Source: Shinella zoogloeoides (GTDB taxonomy: Bacteria > Pseudomonadota > Alphaproteobacteria > Rhizobiales > Rhizobiaceae). From it: DNA of 64,000 nt. The DNA lies in assembly GCF_003574625.1 (NCBI RefSeq), contig NZ_QNUJ01000003.1, forward strand, positions 124,001-188,000. The letters run 5' to 3'. The notes under the pieces were generated by a model that made no database searches, was not told where the DNA came from, and worked only from the letters and a program-made list of their open reading frames with translations. The number at the start of each line of letters is the position of its first letter. Positions within the stretch are counted from its first letter, which is position 1. Below, in pieces: positions 44,506-53,341 of this stretch. A program made the position numbers and the translations under genes.

Positions 44506-45192
44506 TCAGCGCGGCAGGTAGCGCGTGAGGCTTGCCTCCAGAAGGCGGATGAGCGTGATGAGGATCAGGTTGATCAGGAGATAGAGCATGCCGGCAATGG
44601 CGAAGATCTCGAGGATCGCGTAGGTCTGGCTCATCAGCCGCTTGGCGTGGCCGGTGATCTCCAGCACGGTGATCGTCGAGGCAAGGCTCGTTCCCTTCAC
44701 CACCAGCACCAGCTCGTTGCCATAGGCGGGCAGCGCCTGGCGGATGGCGAGTGGAAACGCGATGCGGCGGAAGCACAGGAAGCGCGACATGCCGCAGGCC
44801 TGCGCCGCCTCCATCAGGCCGCCGGGAATGGACATGAGGCCGCCGCGCAGGATTTCCGACGTATAGGCTGCCGTGTTGAGCGCCAGCGCCAGAACGGCGC
44901 AGCGCACGCCGTCACCGACGATCCACCAGAGCACCGGATTGTCGCGCACGAAGGAAAGCTGGCCGAGCCCGTAGTAGAAGAGGAAGAGCTGCACGAGCAG
45001 CGGCGTGCCGCGGAAGACCGTGCTGTAGCCCTTGGCGAAGCTGCTCAGCAGCCGGTTCTTCGACAGCCGCATGACCGCGAGCGCCAGCCCGAGATTGAAG
45101 CCCATGGCGACGGAGGCGACGGTCAGCATGGCCGTCAGCCACACGCCCTTGGCAAGCGTCGGCACGGCAAGGCGAACGAGTTCGAGATCCAT
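44506..45192 (-). CDS. polar amino acid ABC transporter permease (HisM/ArtM type)
   Basis: A 228-residue inner-membrane permease with about five helices. Contains the family's GTPLLVQLFLFYYGLGQ and the ATPase-contact EAAQACGMSRFLCFRRIAFP followed by RQALPAYGNELVLVVKGTSL. Last gene of the peptidase-ATPase/binding protein/permease/permease operon; AGGAG lies before its ATG, 3 bp after the HisQ-type stop. Confidence 0.88.
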   Translation of the reverse strand: MDLELVRLAVPTLAKGVWLTAMLTVASVAMGFNLGLALAVMRLSKNRLLSSFAKGYSTVFRGTPLLVQLFLFYYGLGQLSFVRDNPVLWWIVGDGVRCAVLALALNTAAYTSEILRGGLMSIPGGLMEAAQACGMSRFLCFRRIAFPLAIRQALPAYGNELVLVVKGTSLASTITVLEITGHAKRLMSQTYAILEIFAIAGMLYLLINLILITLIRLLEASLTRYLPR

Positions 45193-45195
45193 GGC

Positions 45196-45903
45196 CTAGC
45201 TCCTGTTCTTCGGCTGGAGCAGGCGCTCGATCCGGTCGAAGCCGCCCTGGCTCACCAGCGTGATCGCAAGGTAGACGACGGCGGCGATGAAATAGAAGAT
45301 GAAGGGATGGCGAGTGGAGCCCGCGCCGACGAAGGCCGCGCGCATCAGCTCCTGCAAGCCCACCACAGAGACGAGCGCGGTGTCCTTGATCGTCGTCTGC
45401 CAGACATTGTTCATGCCGGGTACGGCGATCCGCAGCATCTGCGGCGCGATGATGCGGCGGAAGATGCGGCGTCCCGGAATGCCGAGCGCCCGCGCCGCCT
45501 CGATATGGCCGGCCGGGATGGCAGCGAGGGCTCCGCGCACCACCTCGGTCGAATAGGCGCCCGAAATGGAGGCGATGGCGATGACGGCGATGACGAAGGC
45601 ATAGCCGTTGCCGGCTAGCCCCGCATAGCCGAAGGCCGCCGCCACGCGCGCCACGAACTCAACCGAGGAGAAGAAGAGGAGATAGATGATCAGGAGCTCG
45701 GGTACGCCGCGCACGATCGACGTATAGAAGTCGACGACCAGCGTCAGCGGGAAGATCCGCCCCCACTTGATGAGCCCGCAGGCGACGCCGATGACGATGC
45801 CGAAGACCATGCTCGCTATGCCGAGGGCGACCGTGACCGCCGCCCCGCGCAGGATCGCGGCGATCCAGCCGCCCTCCCATACCTGCCAGATTCCCAGTTC
45901 CAT
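45196..45903 (-). CDS. polar amino acid ABC transporter permease (HisQ type)
   Basis: A 235-residue permease, partner of the next gene. Motifs: SIVRGVPELLIIYLLFFSS, YSTEVVRGALAAIPAGHIEA, ARALGIPGRRIFRRIIAPQM and VPGMNNVWQTTIKDTALVSV, as in HisQ/OccQ. Forms a heterodimer channel with the HisM-type subunit. Confidence 0.88.
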   Translation of the reverse strand: MELGIWQVWEGGWIAAILRGAAVTVALGIASMVFGIVIGVACGLIKWGRIFPLTLVVDFYTSIVRGVPELLIIYLLFFSSVEFVARVAAAFGYAGLAGNGYAFVIAVIAIASISGAYSTEVVRGALAAIPAGHIEAARALGIPGRRIFRRIIAPQMLRIAVPGMNNVWQTTIKDTALVSVVGLQELMRAAFVGAGSTRHPFIFYFIAAVVYLAITLVSQGGFDRIERLLQPKNRS

Positions 45904-45939
45904 CGTTCCCGCCCGAACCCTTCATGCCTTCCGGATGCG

Positions 45940-45970
45940 GCGTTCCCCGGCGCCTGCTGCCGGGGAACGC
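45940..45970 (-). terminator. stem-loop after the amino-acid binding-protein gene
   Basis: A perfect 12-bp stem GCGTTCCCCGGC/GCCGGGGAACGC with a 7-nt loop starts 8 bp past the binding-protein stop and precedes the permease genes. No T-tract; probably partial termination or message stabilisation. Confidence 0.65.
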
Positions 45971-45977
45971 GCTGTTG

Positions 45978-46781
45978 CTACTGCTGACAGGGCCGGGAGA
46001 TGTCCGACTTGAACCAGGTCTGGCTGGCCTTGCCGATGGAACCGTCGGCGACCAGCTCGCAGAGCGCCTTGTCGATACGGGCCTTCAGCTCGGTATTGTC
46101 CTTGGCGATGCCGACGCCGATGCCTTCGCCGAGGGTCGGATCGGAAGAGCTGGCGATCTTGACGTCGACAAGCTGGAAATCCTTGCCGTCGGGCTTGGCG
46201 AGAAAGTCTTCCAGCGCCGACACGTCGGAAAACGCGGTGTCGACGCGGCCGCTGGCCAGGTCGATCTGCATCTGGTCGAGCGTGTCGTAGGTCTTCAGGT
46301 CGGCGTTCGGCACGTTCTTCTCGAGATAGTGCGCGTGGGTGGTACCAGCCTGCACGCCGACCTTCTTGCTGTCGAGCGCCTTGACCAGGCTGTCGAGGTC
46401 CTTGATGCCGGCAAGGTCGGAGCTCTTCGGTGCCACGAACATGTTGGCAAGCTCGGCATAGCCGATAGAGAAGTCGATCTCCTTCTTGCGGTCGTCGGTG
46501 ATCGACATGCCCGAGATGATGACGTCGAAGCGCTTGGCCTTCAGCGCCGGGATGAGGCCGTCGAAGGCCTGCACGACGAACTGGCACTTCACCTCAAGCT
46601 TGGCGCAGAGCAGGTTGCCGACATCGGCGTCGAAGCCGGTGACGTTGCCGGCGGCGTCCGCCATGCTCCATGGCGGGTAGGCGCCTTCCGTTCCGATCGA
46701 CAATTCGCCTTCGGCCGCCCAGACGGCGGTAGTGCCGGCGGCGAAGCACGCGGCGAGCAGCAGGCTTTTCATCAGCTTCAT
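45978..46781 (-). CDS. polar amino acid ABC substrate-binding protein (HisJ/ArgT type)
   Basis: A 267-residue periplasmic protein. Signal peptide to about 20 (MKLMKSLLLAACFAAGTTAV, then WAAEG). SBP_bac_3 features: LSIGTEGAYPPWSMADAAGN, VTGFDADVGNLLCAKL, LIPALKAKRFDVIISGMSIT, KEIDFSIGYAELANMF, KKVGVQAGTTHAHYLEKNVP, DTAFSDVSALEDFLAK and GIGVGIAKDNTELKARID. The Arg that usually grips the ligand carboxylate (R after MS-T) is in a DDRKKE context, as in ArgT. Cysteines near the C-terminus may pair. Start at 46781 with GGGGAA; 46796 is an alternative. Confidence 0.88.
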   Translation of the reverse strand: MKLMKSLLLAACFAAGTTAVWAAEGELSIGTEGAYPPWSMADAAGNVTGFDADVGNLLCAKLEVKCQFVVQAFDGLIPALKAKRFDVIISGMSITDDRKKEIDFSIGYAELANMFVAPKSSDLAGIKDLDSLVKALDSKKVGVQAGTTHAHYLEKNVPNADLKTYDTLDQMQIDLASGRVDTAFSDVSALEDFLAKPDGKDFQLVDVKIASSSDPTLGEGIGVGIAKDNTELKARIDKALCELVADGSIGKASQTWFKSDISRPCQQ

Positions 46782-46824
46782 GTTCTGGTTCCCCATGTTG
46801 AACGTTGTTGTCGGCCGGCGGGCG

Positions 46825-48780
46825 TCAGAGCGTACGGGCCAGGAACTGGCGCATGCGTTCGGAGCGCGGATTGGTGAAGACGTCCGCCGGTGCACCCTCT
46901 TCCTCCACTTTTCCCTGGTGGAGGAAGAGGATCTTGTGCGAAACCTCGCGCGCGAACTGCATTTCGTGCGTCACGAGGATCATCGTATTTCCTTCTTCGG
47001 CCAGCTGCCGGATCACGCGCAGCACCTCGCCGACAAGCTCGGGATCGAGCGCGGAGGTCGGCTCGTCGAGCAGGATGAGTTTTGGGCGCATGGCGAGCGT
47101 GCGGGCGATGGCCGCGCGCTGCTGCTGGCCGCCGGAGAGCTGGCCGGGATATTGGGCGTGCTTTTCGGAAAGGCCGACCTTCTTCAGGAGCGCATGCGCG
47201 TGATCGACGGCGGCCTGCCGCTCTTCCTTCAGCACATGCAGCGGCGCCTCGATGATGTTCTCCAGCACCGTCATGTGCGGCCAGAGATTGAAGTTCTGAA
47301 ACACCATGCCGACCCGCGAGCGGATGCGCTCGACCTGCCGCATGTCGGTCGGCGCGGCATTGCCGTCCGGTGTCTTCTTCATGCGGATTTCCTCGCCGTC
47401 GATGACGACGCGCCCGTCATGCGGCTGTTCCAGCAGGTTGATGCAGCGCAGGAACGTGCTCTTGCCGGAGCCCGAGGAGCCGATCATCGAGACCACTTCG
47501 CCGGGCTGGGCCGTAAGGCTGACACCGTTCAGCACCGAAAGCTGCCCGAAGCGCTTGTGAAGGTCGTGCACTTCCAGCGCCGGACGCTCGCCGGCGCCCG
47601 GATGCACGGTCTCCGCATGGGCGATGACGGCAACCGGCGCGGCGGCGGGGACGGGCTTTTCGGCACCCGCGCCGCCGACGGCCTTGAGATCGGCAAAGGC
47701 GCGGTCGAAATGGCGCAGCGCCGTGGCGAGGCACGTGTTCCGCCAGTCCTCGTCCTCGGGAATGAAGGCGGCGCGCAGCGCCTTCTTGATGCGCTCGCCG
47801 AGCGGCGTGTCCACCTTGCCGTAGAGATGCAGCCAGTTGTCCGCCTGGACGGCCTCGATGACCGTTTCGCCGTTGAGCGTGCCGCATTCCACCACCAGCG
47901 GCAGGACGCGCGCCTTCGGCAGCGCCTTGCGCACGGCGGCCGAAACATAGCCGGTGGCGGTCGCGGCGATGCCCGTGTCGGTCGTCGCGTCCGTGCCGGT
48001 GAGGACGACGGAAAGGGCGGGGCCGAAGATATGCCGCCCCCAGTCGAGACCGGCATGCTCGCCTTCGGCCACCGAGAGGAGGGCCGGATAGCCATAGGGA
48101 CCGGCGCCCGTATGCAGGTCGAAGACGACGACCTCGGACGCCTGCCGGGCGAATGTCGAGAGGATCTCGATGAGCGTGCGGTTGGACCAGACGGGACCGT
48201 CGCCGCCATAGTAGAGGCCGTCCGAAAAGGCATACTGGCCCGCCTCGATCATGGGGGCGAGGCCGGCATAGCCGCCGAAGCGCCGTTTCGCCGCGTCATA
48301 GGCCTCGGCCGCCCGCTCGCGCTCCGGGCCTTCCCAGGTACGCCAGACGACGGCGTCGTGCAGCGTGGCGTAGCGTTCGTTGCGCGGCGGCCCCTTCTGC
48401 CAGTCGATGAAGTTGCGGTTCAGGTCGACATTGTCCTCGTTCACCCTGCGGCTCCAGGCGGTGCCCCAGGGATTGATCAGGTGGATGGCGAGGACGGCGG
48501 TGTCGTCGGGAAGCTGCCAGGGCGTGTTCTGCGAGAGCCAGGCCGTCTGGCAGGCCGAGCCGAAGGAGCCTTCGACGCCATGCGTGCCGGAGATCAGCAC
48601 CAGCAGCTTTGCAGCGTCGGGGCGTCCGAGATAGGCGATGTCGGTCGAAAGCTGCTCGCCGTTCGGCCCGTGCAGAGGATGGGGGTAGGCGACGAGGCTG
48701 GCGCCCGCCTGGCTTGCAGCAGCGAGAAACCGGCTGCGCAGGTCCGAAAAATCGCCGGAAAAGAGGGCGGAAGGGGACAT
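46825..48780 (-). CDS. M14-like metallohydrolase (DUF2817) fused to an amino acid ABC ATPase
   Basis: A 651-residue two-part protein read through in one frame. Residues 1-365 are a DUF2817/M14-type zinc hydrolase: H67 and E70 ([12 protein letters not shown]), substrate-binding R/N region ([16 protein letters not shown]), third zinc ligand H223 ([12 protein letters not shown]) and catalytic E298 ([10 protein letters not shown]). Residues 366-400 are an Ala/Pro/Gly linker. Residues 401-651 are a HisP/GlnQ-type ATPase (Walker [11 protein letters not shown]-loop [33 protein letters not shown], switch H605). Alternative start at 48828. The fusion links hydrolysis of an amide or peptide with import of amino acids. 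Confidence 0.88.
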   Translation of the reverse strand: MSPSALFSGDFSDLRSRFLAAASQAGASLVAYPHPLHGPNGEQLSTDIAYLGRPDAAKLLVLISGTHGVEGSFGSACQTAWLSQNTPWQLPDDTAVLAIHLINPWGTAWSRRVNEDNVDLNRNFIDWQKGPPRNERYATLHDAVVWRTWEGPERERAAEAYDAAKRRFGGYAGLAPMIEAGQYAFSDGLYYGGDGPVWSNRTLIEILSTFARQASEVVVFDLHTGAGPYGYPALLSVAEGEHAGLDWGRHIFGPALSVVLTGTDATTDTGIAATATGYVSAAVRKALPKARVLPLVVECGTLNGETVIEAVQADNWLHLYGKVDTPLGERIKKALRAAFIPEDEDWRNTCLATALRHFDRAFADLKAVGGAGAEKPVPAAAPVAVIAHAETVHPGAGERPALEVHDLHKRFGQLSVLNGVSLTAQPGEVVSMIGSSGSGKSTFLRCINLLEQPHDGRVVIDGEEIRMKKTPDGNAAPTDMRQVERIRSRVGMVFQNFNLWPHMTVLENIIEAPLHVLKEERQAAVDHAHALLKKVGLSEKHAQYPGQLSGGQQQRAAIARTLAMRPKLILLDEPTSALDPELVGEVLRVIRQLAEEGNTMILVTHEMQFAREVSHKILFLHQGKVEEEGAPADVFTNPRSERMRQFLARTL

Positions 48781-48875
48781 GCGACAGTGCTCCCGGTTGT
48801 CTGTGTGCAGAACTGCTTTGGCGTTCATTCTCATTCCCCTGTGAGGCCGTTGGCCGGCCTGTCTTGGTCTGGTTT

Positions 48876-48903
48876 CAAGGAAGGCGGCTTGCGCCTTTCC
48901 TTG
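48876..48903 (-). terminator. hairpin after the oxygenase-reductase gene
   Basis: A stem of 11 bp with one bulge (CAAGGAA-GGCG paired with CGCCTTTCCTTG) and a 5-nt loop, 37 bp past the reductase stop. No T-tract follows on the minus strand, so termination is uncertain. Confidence 0.4.
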
Positions 48904-48939
48904 CAGGCAATGGGCCCTTTCCCGCAGGCCTCTCCGGCG

Positions 48940-50046
48940 TCAGAGATCGAGCACGATGGAGGATTTCGGGCGGGTGCAGCACAGGAGTACCCGGTCTGCC
49001 GGCATTTCGTCGAGCGGTTCCTCGAAGTAATCCACCTCTCCCGAGACGAGGCCCTGCTCGCAGGTTCCGCAGACGCCCGCCCGGCAGGAGAAGGCGGGCT
49101 CGATCCCCTTCGCCTCCAGGAAGGCGAGGATGGATTCGCTCTTGCCATCCCATGCGAGGCTGCGCCCGGATTTCTGCAGGACGATGCGCAACCCATCGCC
49201 ATCCTCGTCCGCGACCGGCGTGACGGCCGACGGCGTTTCCGGCTGCACCGGCGCCGCGCCGCTCTCCGACAGGAGACTTGCCGGGCCGAAGAATTCGTAG
49301 GCGATGCGTTCCTTGCCGATGCCGAGCCCGGTGAGGATGCCGTAGAGAGCCTGCATGAAGGGCGGCGGCCCGCACATATAGACCTCGTAGTCGTCGAGCG
49401 GCAGAAGGCTCTGGAGCGTCGCGCGGGAGACGAAGCCGGTGGAATGGCAGCGGCCCGCAGCGAGCTCGCCGTCTTTGGCGAAGCGGTAGCAGAAATGCAC
49501 CGATATGCCCGGCCGCAACGCCGCAAGGCGCTCCACTTCGTCGCGCAAGGCATGGACGGCCGCGCCGTCGCAGGCATGGATGAACCAGACCGGGCGATCG
49601 CTTTCCCTCGCCAGCACGTCCAGCATCGAGACCGTCGGCGTGAGCCCGACCCCACCGGACAGGAGCAGGACGGGCCGGCGGCTTGCGGCATCGAGCCGGA
49701 AAGCGCCGCGCGGCGGATCGATCTCCAGCACGGCGCCCGGCTCGATCTCGTCATGCAGCCAGCAGGAGCTCAGCCCTTCCGGCACGTCCTTCGAGGGCGC
49801 TGCCTCGCGCTTCACCGTGATGCGGTAGCTGCCTTCCTCGCGCGGCGATGAGGAGACGGTGTAGTTGCGCAGGACATGTCCGCCCTTGCGGTCGGGAACG
49901 CGCATGGTGAGGAACTGTCCCGCCTCGAACGGCCGCCAATGCTGCCGTTCGAGGGGCGCCAGGCGGAAAGACGTGATGGTGGCGCTTTCGCGCACCTTCG
50001 AAACGACCTCGAAGGGGCGGAAGCGCGAAGCCGCGGCATCGGGCAT
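48940..50046 (-). CDS. ferredoxin-NAD(P)H reductase component of a Rieske oxygenase
   Basis: A 368-residue electron-transfer protein. FAD-binding barrel with RNYTVSS (60-66), NAD(P)-binding domain with SGGVGLTPTVSMLD and CGPPPFMQ, then a C-terminal plant-type [2Fe-2S] domain with C321, C326, C329 (CRAGVCGTC) and C356 or C357 (LLCC). The order FNR-then-ferredoxin is that of VanB-, CntB- and GbcB-like reductases. It lies 13 bp after the oxygenase gene, so it is that enzyme's redox partner. Confidence 0.9.
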   Translation of the reverse strand: MPDAAASRFRPFEVVSKVRESATITSFRLAPLERQHWRPFEAGQFLTMRVPDRKGGHVLRNYTVSSSPREEGSYRITVKREAAPSKDVPEGLSSCWLHDEIEPGAVLEIDPPRGAFRLDAASRRPVLLLSGGVGLTPTVSMLDVLARESDRPVWFIHACDGAAVHALRDEVERLAALRPGISVHFCYRFAKDGELAAGRCHSTGFVSRATLQSLLPLDDYEVYMCGPPPFMQALYGILTGLGIGKERIAYEFFGPASLLSESGAAPVQPETPSAVTPVADEDGDGLRIVLQKSGRSLAWDGKSESILAFLEAKGIEPAFSCRAGVCGTCEQGLVSGEVDYFEEPLDEMPADRVLLCCTRPKSSIVLDL

Positions 50047-50059
50047 CCGGGGTCTATCC

Positions 50060-51106
50060 TTACTCTGCGGCGTCCGCGACGGTGGCGGCCTGCGTCTCGG
50101 CGGCGATCATCTGGGCGAGCTTGCGGCGGAAGCGCATCGGCCCGACATCGATCTTCAGATCGAGATTGGGCGTCTGCATGTTGGCCATGCCGTGATGAAC
50201 CGCTTCCAGCACCACGCGGTCCTCCTCGAAGGCGCCGCGCACGGACTTTGCGAAGCTCGCGGAGACCTTGGCGTCGTCGGGCGCGAAATTGCGCATCTGG
50301 AACCAGTAATACTTGGTGCGGTTCTCATCGACAGGGGTCATGAAGTTGTAGCTGTCCATGAGGAAGGTGTTGTCCGGCAGGTCGCGGCCTTCCCCGCCCG
50401 TGTGGGCCGGCGCGAAGATCGCCTTGATGATGGCATTGCTCGGATAGCGCACCTCGTAGTGCTGCTTGCGGTCGGTATTGCCCTCGAATTGCAGGAAGGG
50501 CGCATAGAAGGGGGCGGGCTCGGAATCGATCATCCAGCGCCAGACGGTCACGCCGTCTTCCTTGACGGTCGTCTCCAGCGGTGTCTCCTCGCAGGCCGAG
50601 CTGGCGAAGGACGACTGGTGCACCCAGGCGACATGGGACGGATCGAGCAGGTTGTCCGTCATGTAGAGATAGTTGCAGTGGAGCATCATGGATTCGCCAC
50701 GGTTGATGCCCCAGGCGGGATCGTCGAAATGCTCGACCTCGAAGATGTCCTTCGGGTCCGCCTTGGCGGCATCCCCCATCCAGATCCACAACAGGCCGTA
50801 GCGCTCGTGAACCGGATAGGACCGCACCTTGGCGACATGCGGGATGCGCTCGGCGCCGGGAACGCGGGTACAGGTGCCCGAACAGTCGAAGGTCAGGCCA
50901 TGATAGCCGCATTCCACGTCGTCACCCTTGATGCGGCCCATGGAGAGCGGCAGCTTGCGATGGGGACAGGCATCTTCCAGTGCGGCGGGCGTGCCGTCCT
51001 GAAGGCGGTAGAGGACGATGTTCTCGCCCAGGATGGTCACGGGTTTCAGTTCGCGGCCGACCTCGTTGTCCCAGGCCGCAACATACCAGGCGTTTTTGAG
51101 AAACAT
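50060..51106 (-). CDS. Rieske non-haem iron oxygenase (VanA-like)
   Basis: A 348-residue oxygenase alpha subunit. Rieske cluster ligands C47-H49 (EDACPHRKLPL) and C66-H69 (VECGYHGLTF). The mononuclear iron ligands are probably H158 and H163 (DNLLDPSHVAWVH), with an acidic ligand near FEEDRVVLEAV. The C-terminal part is of the VanA type, enzymes that usually remove O- or N-methyl groups or oxidise aromatic acids. The start MFLKNAWYVAAW matches this family; AAGGAG precedes the ATG. First gene of an operon with the reductase, divergent from a LysR regulator. Substrate unknown. Confidence 0.88.
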   Translation of the reverse strand: MFLKNAWYVAAWDNEVGRELKPVTILGENIVLYRLQDGTPAALEDACPHRKLPLSMGRIKGDDVECGYHGLTFDCSGTCTRVPGAERIPHVAKVRSYPVHERYGLLWIWMGDAAKADPKDIFEVEHFDDPAWGINRGESMMLHCNYLYMTDNLLDPSHVAWVHQSSFASSACEETPLETTVKEDGVTVWRWMIDSEPAPFYAPFLQFEGNTDRKQHYEVRYPSNAIIKAIFAPAHTGGEGRDLPDNTFLMDSYNFMTPVDENRTKYYWFQMRNFAPDDAKVSASFAKSVRGAFEEDRVVLEAVHHGMANMQTPNLDLKIDVGPMRFRRKLAQMIAAETQAATVADAAE

Positions 51107-51184
51107 CTCGCTCTCCTTGCGTTTTGCCAAGCGAATGTTCGTTGATTTTTTCGTGCCAACAAGTTGCCAGCGGCTGCGTTCTTT

Positions 51185-51199
51185 TTTAGAAATTCTAAA
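51185..51199. promoter_or_regulatory. LysR operator candidate between the oxygenase and LysR genes
   Basis: The perfect palindrome TTTAGAAATTCTAAA lies 28 bp before the LysR start and 79 bp before the oxygenase start. It contains the T-N11-A pattern of LysR sites and a CTAAA-type end seen in GcvA-like targets. Confidence 0.55.
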
Positions 51200-51226
51200 C
51201 TGCGTCGCTTCCGGAGGAGCTTCACC

Positions 51227-52171
51227 ATGCCGAACCCGTCCCTGCGCGGCCTGCAAGCCTTCGAGGCGATCGGACGGTGCGGCTCGGTCAGCGCGGCGGC
51301 CGAGGACCTCGGCGTTTCGCCCGGCGCGGTGAGCCAGCTGGTTCGCAATCTGGAGCAATGTCTGGGGCTGACGCTGCTGGAGCGGCGCGGCCGGCGGGTC
51401 GAGCTGTCGTCATGGGGGCGGGTGTATTACCGGGAAGTGGCGAAGGGTTTCCAGCAACTTTCCCACGCTGCCGGCGTGCTGACGCGCGCCCGCAACGAGA
51501 CGGGGATCGTGCTGAGCGCGCTGACATCCGTCGCCAACAAGTGGGTCAGCCGCAAGATCTTCGACTGGCAGTCCCTCTGTCCGGAATCGAGCGTGCGCAT
51601 TCTCGGCGAGGAGCAGGAGCCGCGCATCGGCATCGAGCATGTGGATTTCCGCATCACCTACGGCCGGCGCGCGAATGTGCACGAGCATGTCGCCAACCTC
51701 TTCACCGACTGGGTGGTGCCGGCGTGCTCGCCGGCGCTCCTCGCCAACCGGGTTCTCGACTGTCCGCAGGATATCCTCAAATTCCCGCTCCTCAATGTCG
51801 AGTGGGAATCCGACTACAAGGCGTCGCCGCAATGGCGGGACTGGGCACGGCTGATTGACGCCGATGGCAGCCAGACGTTCTCCGGCCTTTCCTTCACCCT
51901 GTCGAGCAGCGCCATCGATGCCGCCGCCAATGGCAGGGGCTTCGTTCTTGCGCAGATCTCCATGGTGCGGGACGAGGTCGCCGCCGGCAGCCTGGTGGTT
52001 CCCTTCGATATCCGCATGAAGCTGCCGGAAAGCTACTATCTTGCCTGGGACCGGGCGGCCCTCGAAAGACCCGTCGGCCAGCGGTTCCACAAATGGCTGC
52101 TGACCATTGGCAGGCAGCAGGACCTGGCCTCCGCGCCGGGCGCCGGTCTGCTCGCGCCCCCGCTCAGTTGA
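51227..52171 (+). CDS. LysR-family regulator, GcvA-like
   Basis: A 314-residue regulator. N-terminal winged helix typical of the GcvA branch (PSLRGLQAFEAIGRCGSVSA, AAEDLGVSPGAVSQLVRNLE, LLERRGRRVELSSWG). The effector domain shows VDFRITYGR and FTLSSSAIDAAANGRGFVLA. The ATG at 51227 has GGAGGAG seven bases upstream. Divergent from the Rieske oxygenase operon and most likely its activator. Its 3' end overlaps the convergent ATPase gene by 8 bp. Confidence 0.88.
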   Translation: MPNPSLRGLQAFEAIGRCGSVSAAAEDLGVSPGAVSQLVRNLEQCLGLTLLERRGRRVELSSWGRVYYREVAKGFQQLSHAAGVLTRARNETGIVLSALTSVANKWVSRKIFDWQSLCPESSVRILGEEQEPRIGIEHVDFRITYGRRANVHEHVANLFTDWVVPACSPALLANRVLDCPQDILKFPLLNVEWESDYKASPQWRDWARLIDADGSQTFSGLSFTLSSSAIDAAANGRGFVLAQISMVRDEVAAGSLVVPFDIRMKLPESYYLAWDRAALERPVGQRFHKWLLTIGRQQDLASAPGAGLLAPPLS

Positions 52172-53240
52172 TGCGGAGGCCCGAGGCCGCGTCGAAAAGG
52201 TGGATCGCTTGCATGTTCGGGCGAACGTGGATCCGGTCGCCGACGCGGATCGGCGTGTCGCGCGGGAATTCGACGGTCAGCATGCGGGGCTGGCCGATCT
52301 CCACATAGCCGTAGGTCTGGCTGCCGAGCCGTTCGGCGACGGCGAGCTCGCCGCTGAACCAGGCTTCCTCCTGCGGACAGGCGATCAGGTCCTCGGGACG
52401 GATGCCGAAGGTTGCGGCGCCGGGCGGAGGAGGGGTGTCGAGACCGGCAAGCGGCAGGGTGCGGTCGCTGAGGCGGATTGCGCTGCCGGTGTCCGTGGCG
52501 ATGATCGCCGCCGGCATGGTGTTCATGGTCGGGCTGCCGATGAAGCGCGCGACGAAGAGGCTTGCGGGGCGGTGGTAGAGATCGAGCGGCGGGCCGATCT
52601 GCTCGATCTTGCCGGCATTGAGGACCACGATGCGGTCGGCGAGCGTCATGGCCTCGACCTGGTCATGGGTGACATAGACGGTCGTCGCCTTCATGCGATT
52701 GTGCAGCTTGGCGATCTCAAGACGCATCTCGACGCGCAGGGCGGCGTCGAGATTGGAAAGCGGCTCGTCGAACAGGAAGGCCGAGGGCTCCCGCACGATG
52801 GCGCGGCCCATGGCGACGCGCTGGCGCTGGCCGCCCGAAAGCTGCGCCGGCCGGCGTTCGAGGAAGGGCTCGATCTTCAGGATGTCGGCGGCCTGCGACA
52901 CGCGGCCGTCGATGGTCGCCGTCTCCGTGCCGCGCATCTTCAGGCCGAAGGCCATGTTCTCGCGTACGCTCATATGCGGATAGAGCGCGTAGTCCTGGAA
53001 GACCATGGCGATGTCGCGGTCGGAGGGCGGCAGCGCGTTGACGATGTTTCCGCCGATATCGAGGGTTCCGCCGGAAATCTCCTCCAGCCCGGCGATCATG
53101 CGCAGGAGGGTGGACTTGCCGCAGCCGGACGGGCCGACGAGGACCAGGAATTCGCCGCTGGCGATATCGATGTCGACGTCGTGGATGACCTCCAGGGACC
53201 CATAGGTCTTGCGGATCTGCCTCAAGGCGATTGCTGTCAC
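52164..53240 (-). CDS. UgpC/MalK-type carbohydrate ABC transporter ATP-binding protein
   Basis: A 358-residue ATPase. Walker A VGPSGCGKST, Q-loop MVFQDYALYPHMSV, signature LSGGQRQRVAMGRAI, Walker B FLFDEPLSNLDA, switch VTHDQVEAM, then the MalK-type C-terminal OB domain (FGIRPEDL, VRVGDRIHVRPN). A GTG start at 53240 is chosen: GGAGGAG sits just upstream and it gives the normal family length; the ATG at 53282 lies near the operator. It diverges from the operon carrying the matching binding protein and permeases, and one palindrome lies between them. Confidence 0.9.
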   Translation of the reverse strand: MTAIALRQIRKTYGSLEVIHDVDIDIASGEFLVLVGPSGCGKSTLLRMIAGLEEISGGTLDIGGNIVNALPPSDRDIAMVFQDYALYPHMSVRENMAFGLKMRGTETATIDGRVSQAADILKIEPFLERRPAQLSGGQRQRVAMGRAIVREPSAFLFDEPLSNLDAALRVEMRLEIAKLHNRMKATTVYVTHDQVEAMTLADRIVVLNAGKIEQIGPPLDLYHRPASLFVARFIGSPTMNTMPAAIIATDTGSAIRLSDRTLPLAGLDTPPPPGAATFGIRPEDLIACPQEEAWFSGELAVAERLGSQTYGYVEIGQPRMLTVEFPRDTPIRVGDRIHVRPNMQAIHLFDAASGLRIN

Positions 53241-53280
53241 GGCTTTCTCCTCCGAAAGGTCAACTCTGCCCTTGACCTTC

Positions 53281-53304
53281 ATTATCGATATCAATATCAA
53301 TAAT
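53281..53304. promoter_or_regulatory. 24-bp palindromic operator in the UgpC/GntR divergent gap
   Basis: Arms ATTATCGATAT and ATATCAATAAT (one mismatch) around a 2-nt centre, in otherwise GC-rich DNA, with further GATAT repeats inside. The position between the divergent ATPase and regulator genes makes it a strong candidate site for the adjacent GntR protein, controlling both directions. Confidence 0.6.
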
Positions 53305-53341
53305 GATACAAGACGCGATTGGCAACCATGCGAGCCGGCCG

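Noticed and set aside
46781-48834. Possibility that the hydrolase and ATPase are two separate genes.
   Set aside because: There is no stop codon between the domains, and the linker is Ala/Pro/Gly-rich as in real fusions with no ribosome site before the ATPase part that I could see. A sequencing error cannot be fully excluded and is listed as the refuting test.
46732-49851. A 1039-codon open frame on the plus strand.
   Set aside because: Runs opposite the hydrolase-ATPase fusion and the reductase; the minus-strand proteins carry clear catalytic motifs, this one does not.
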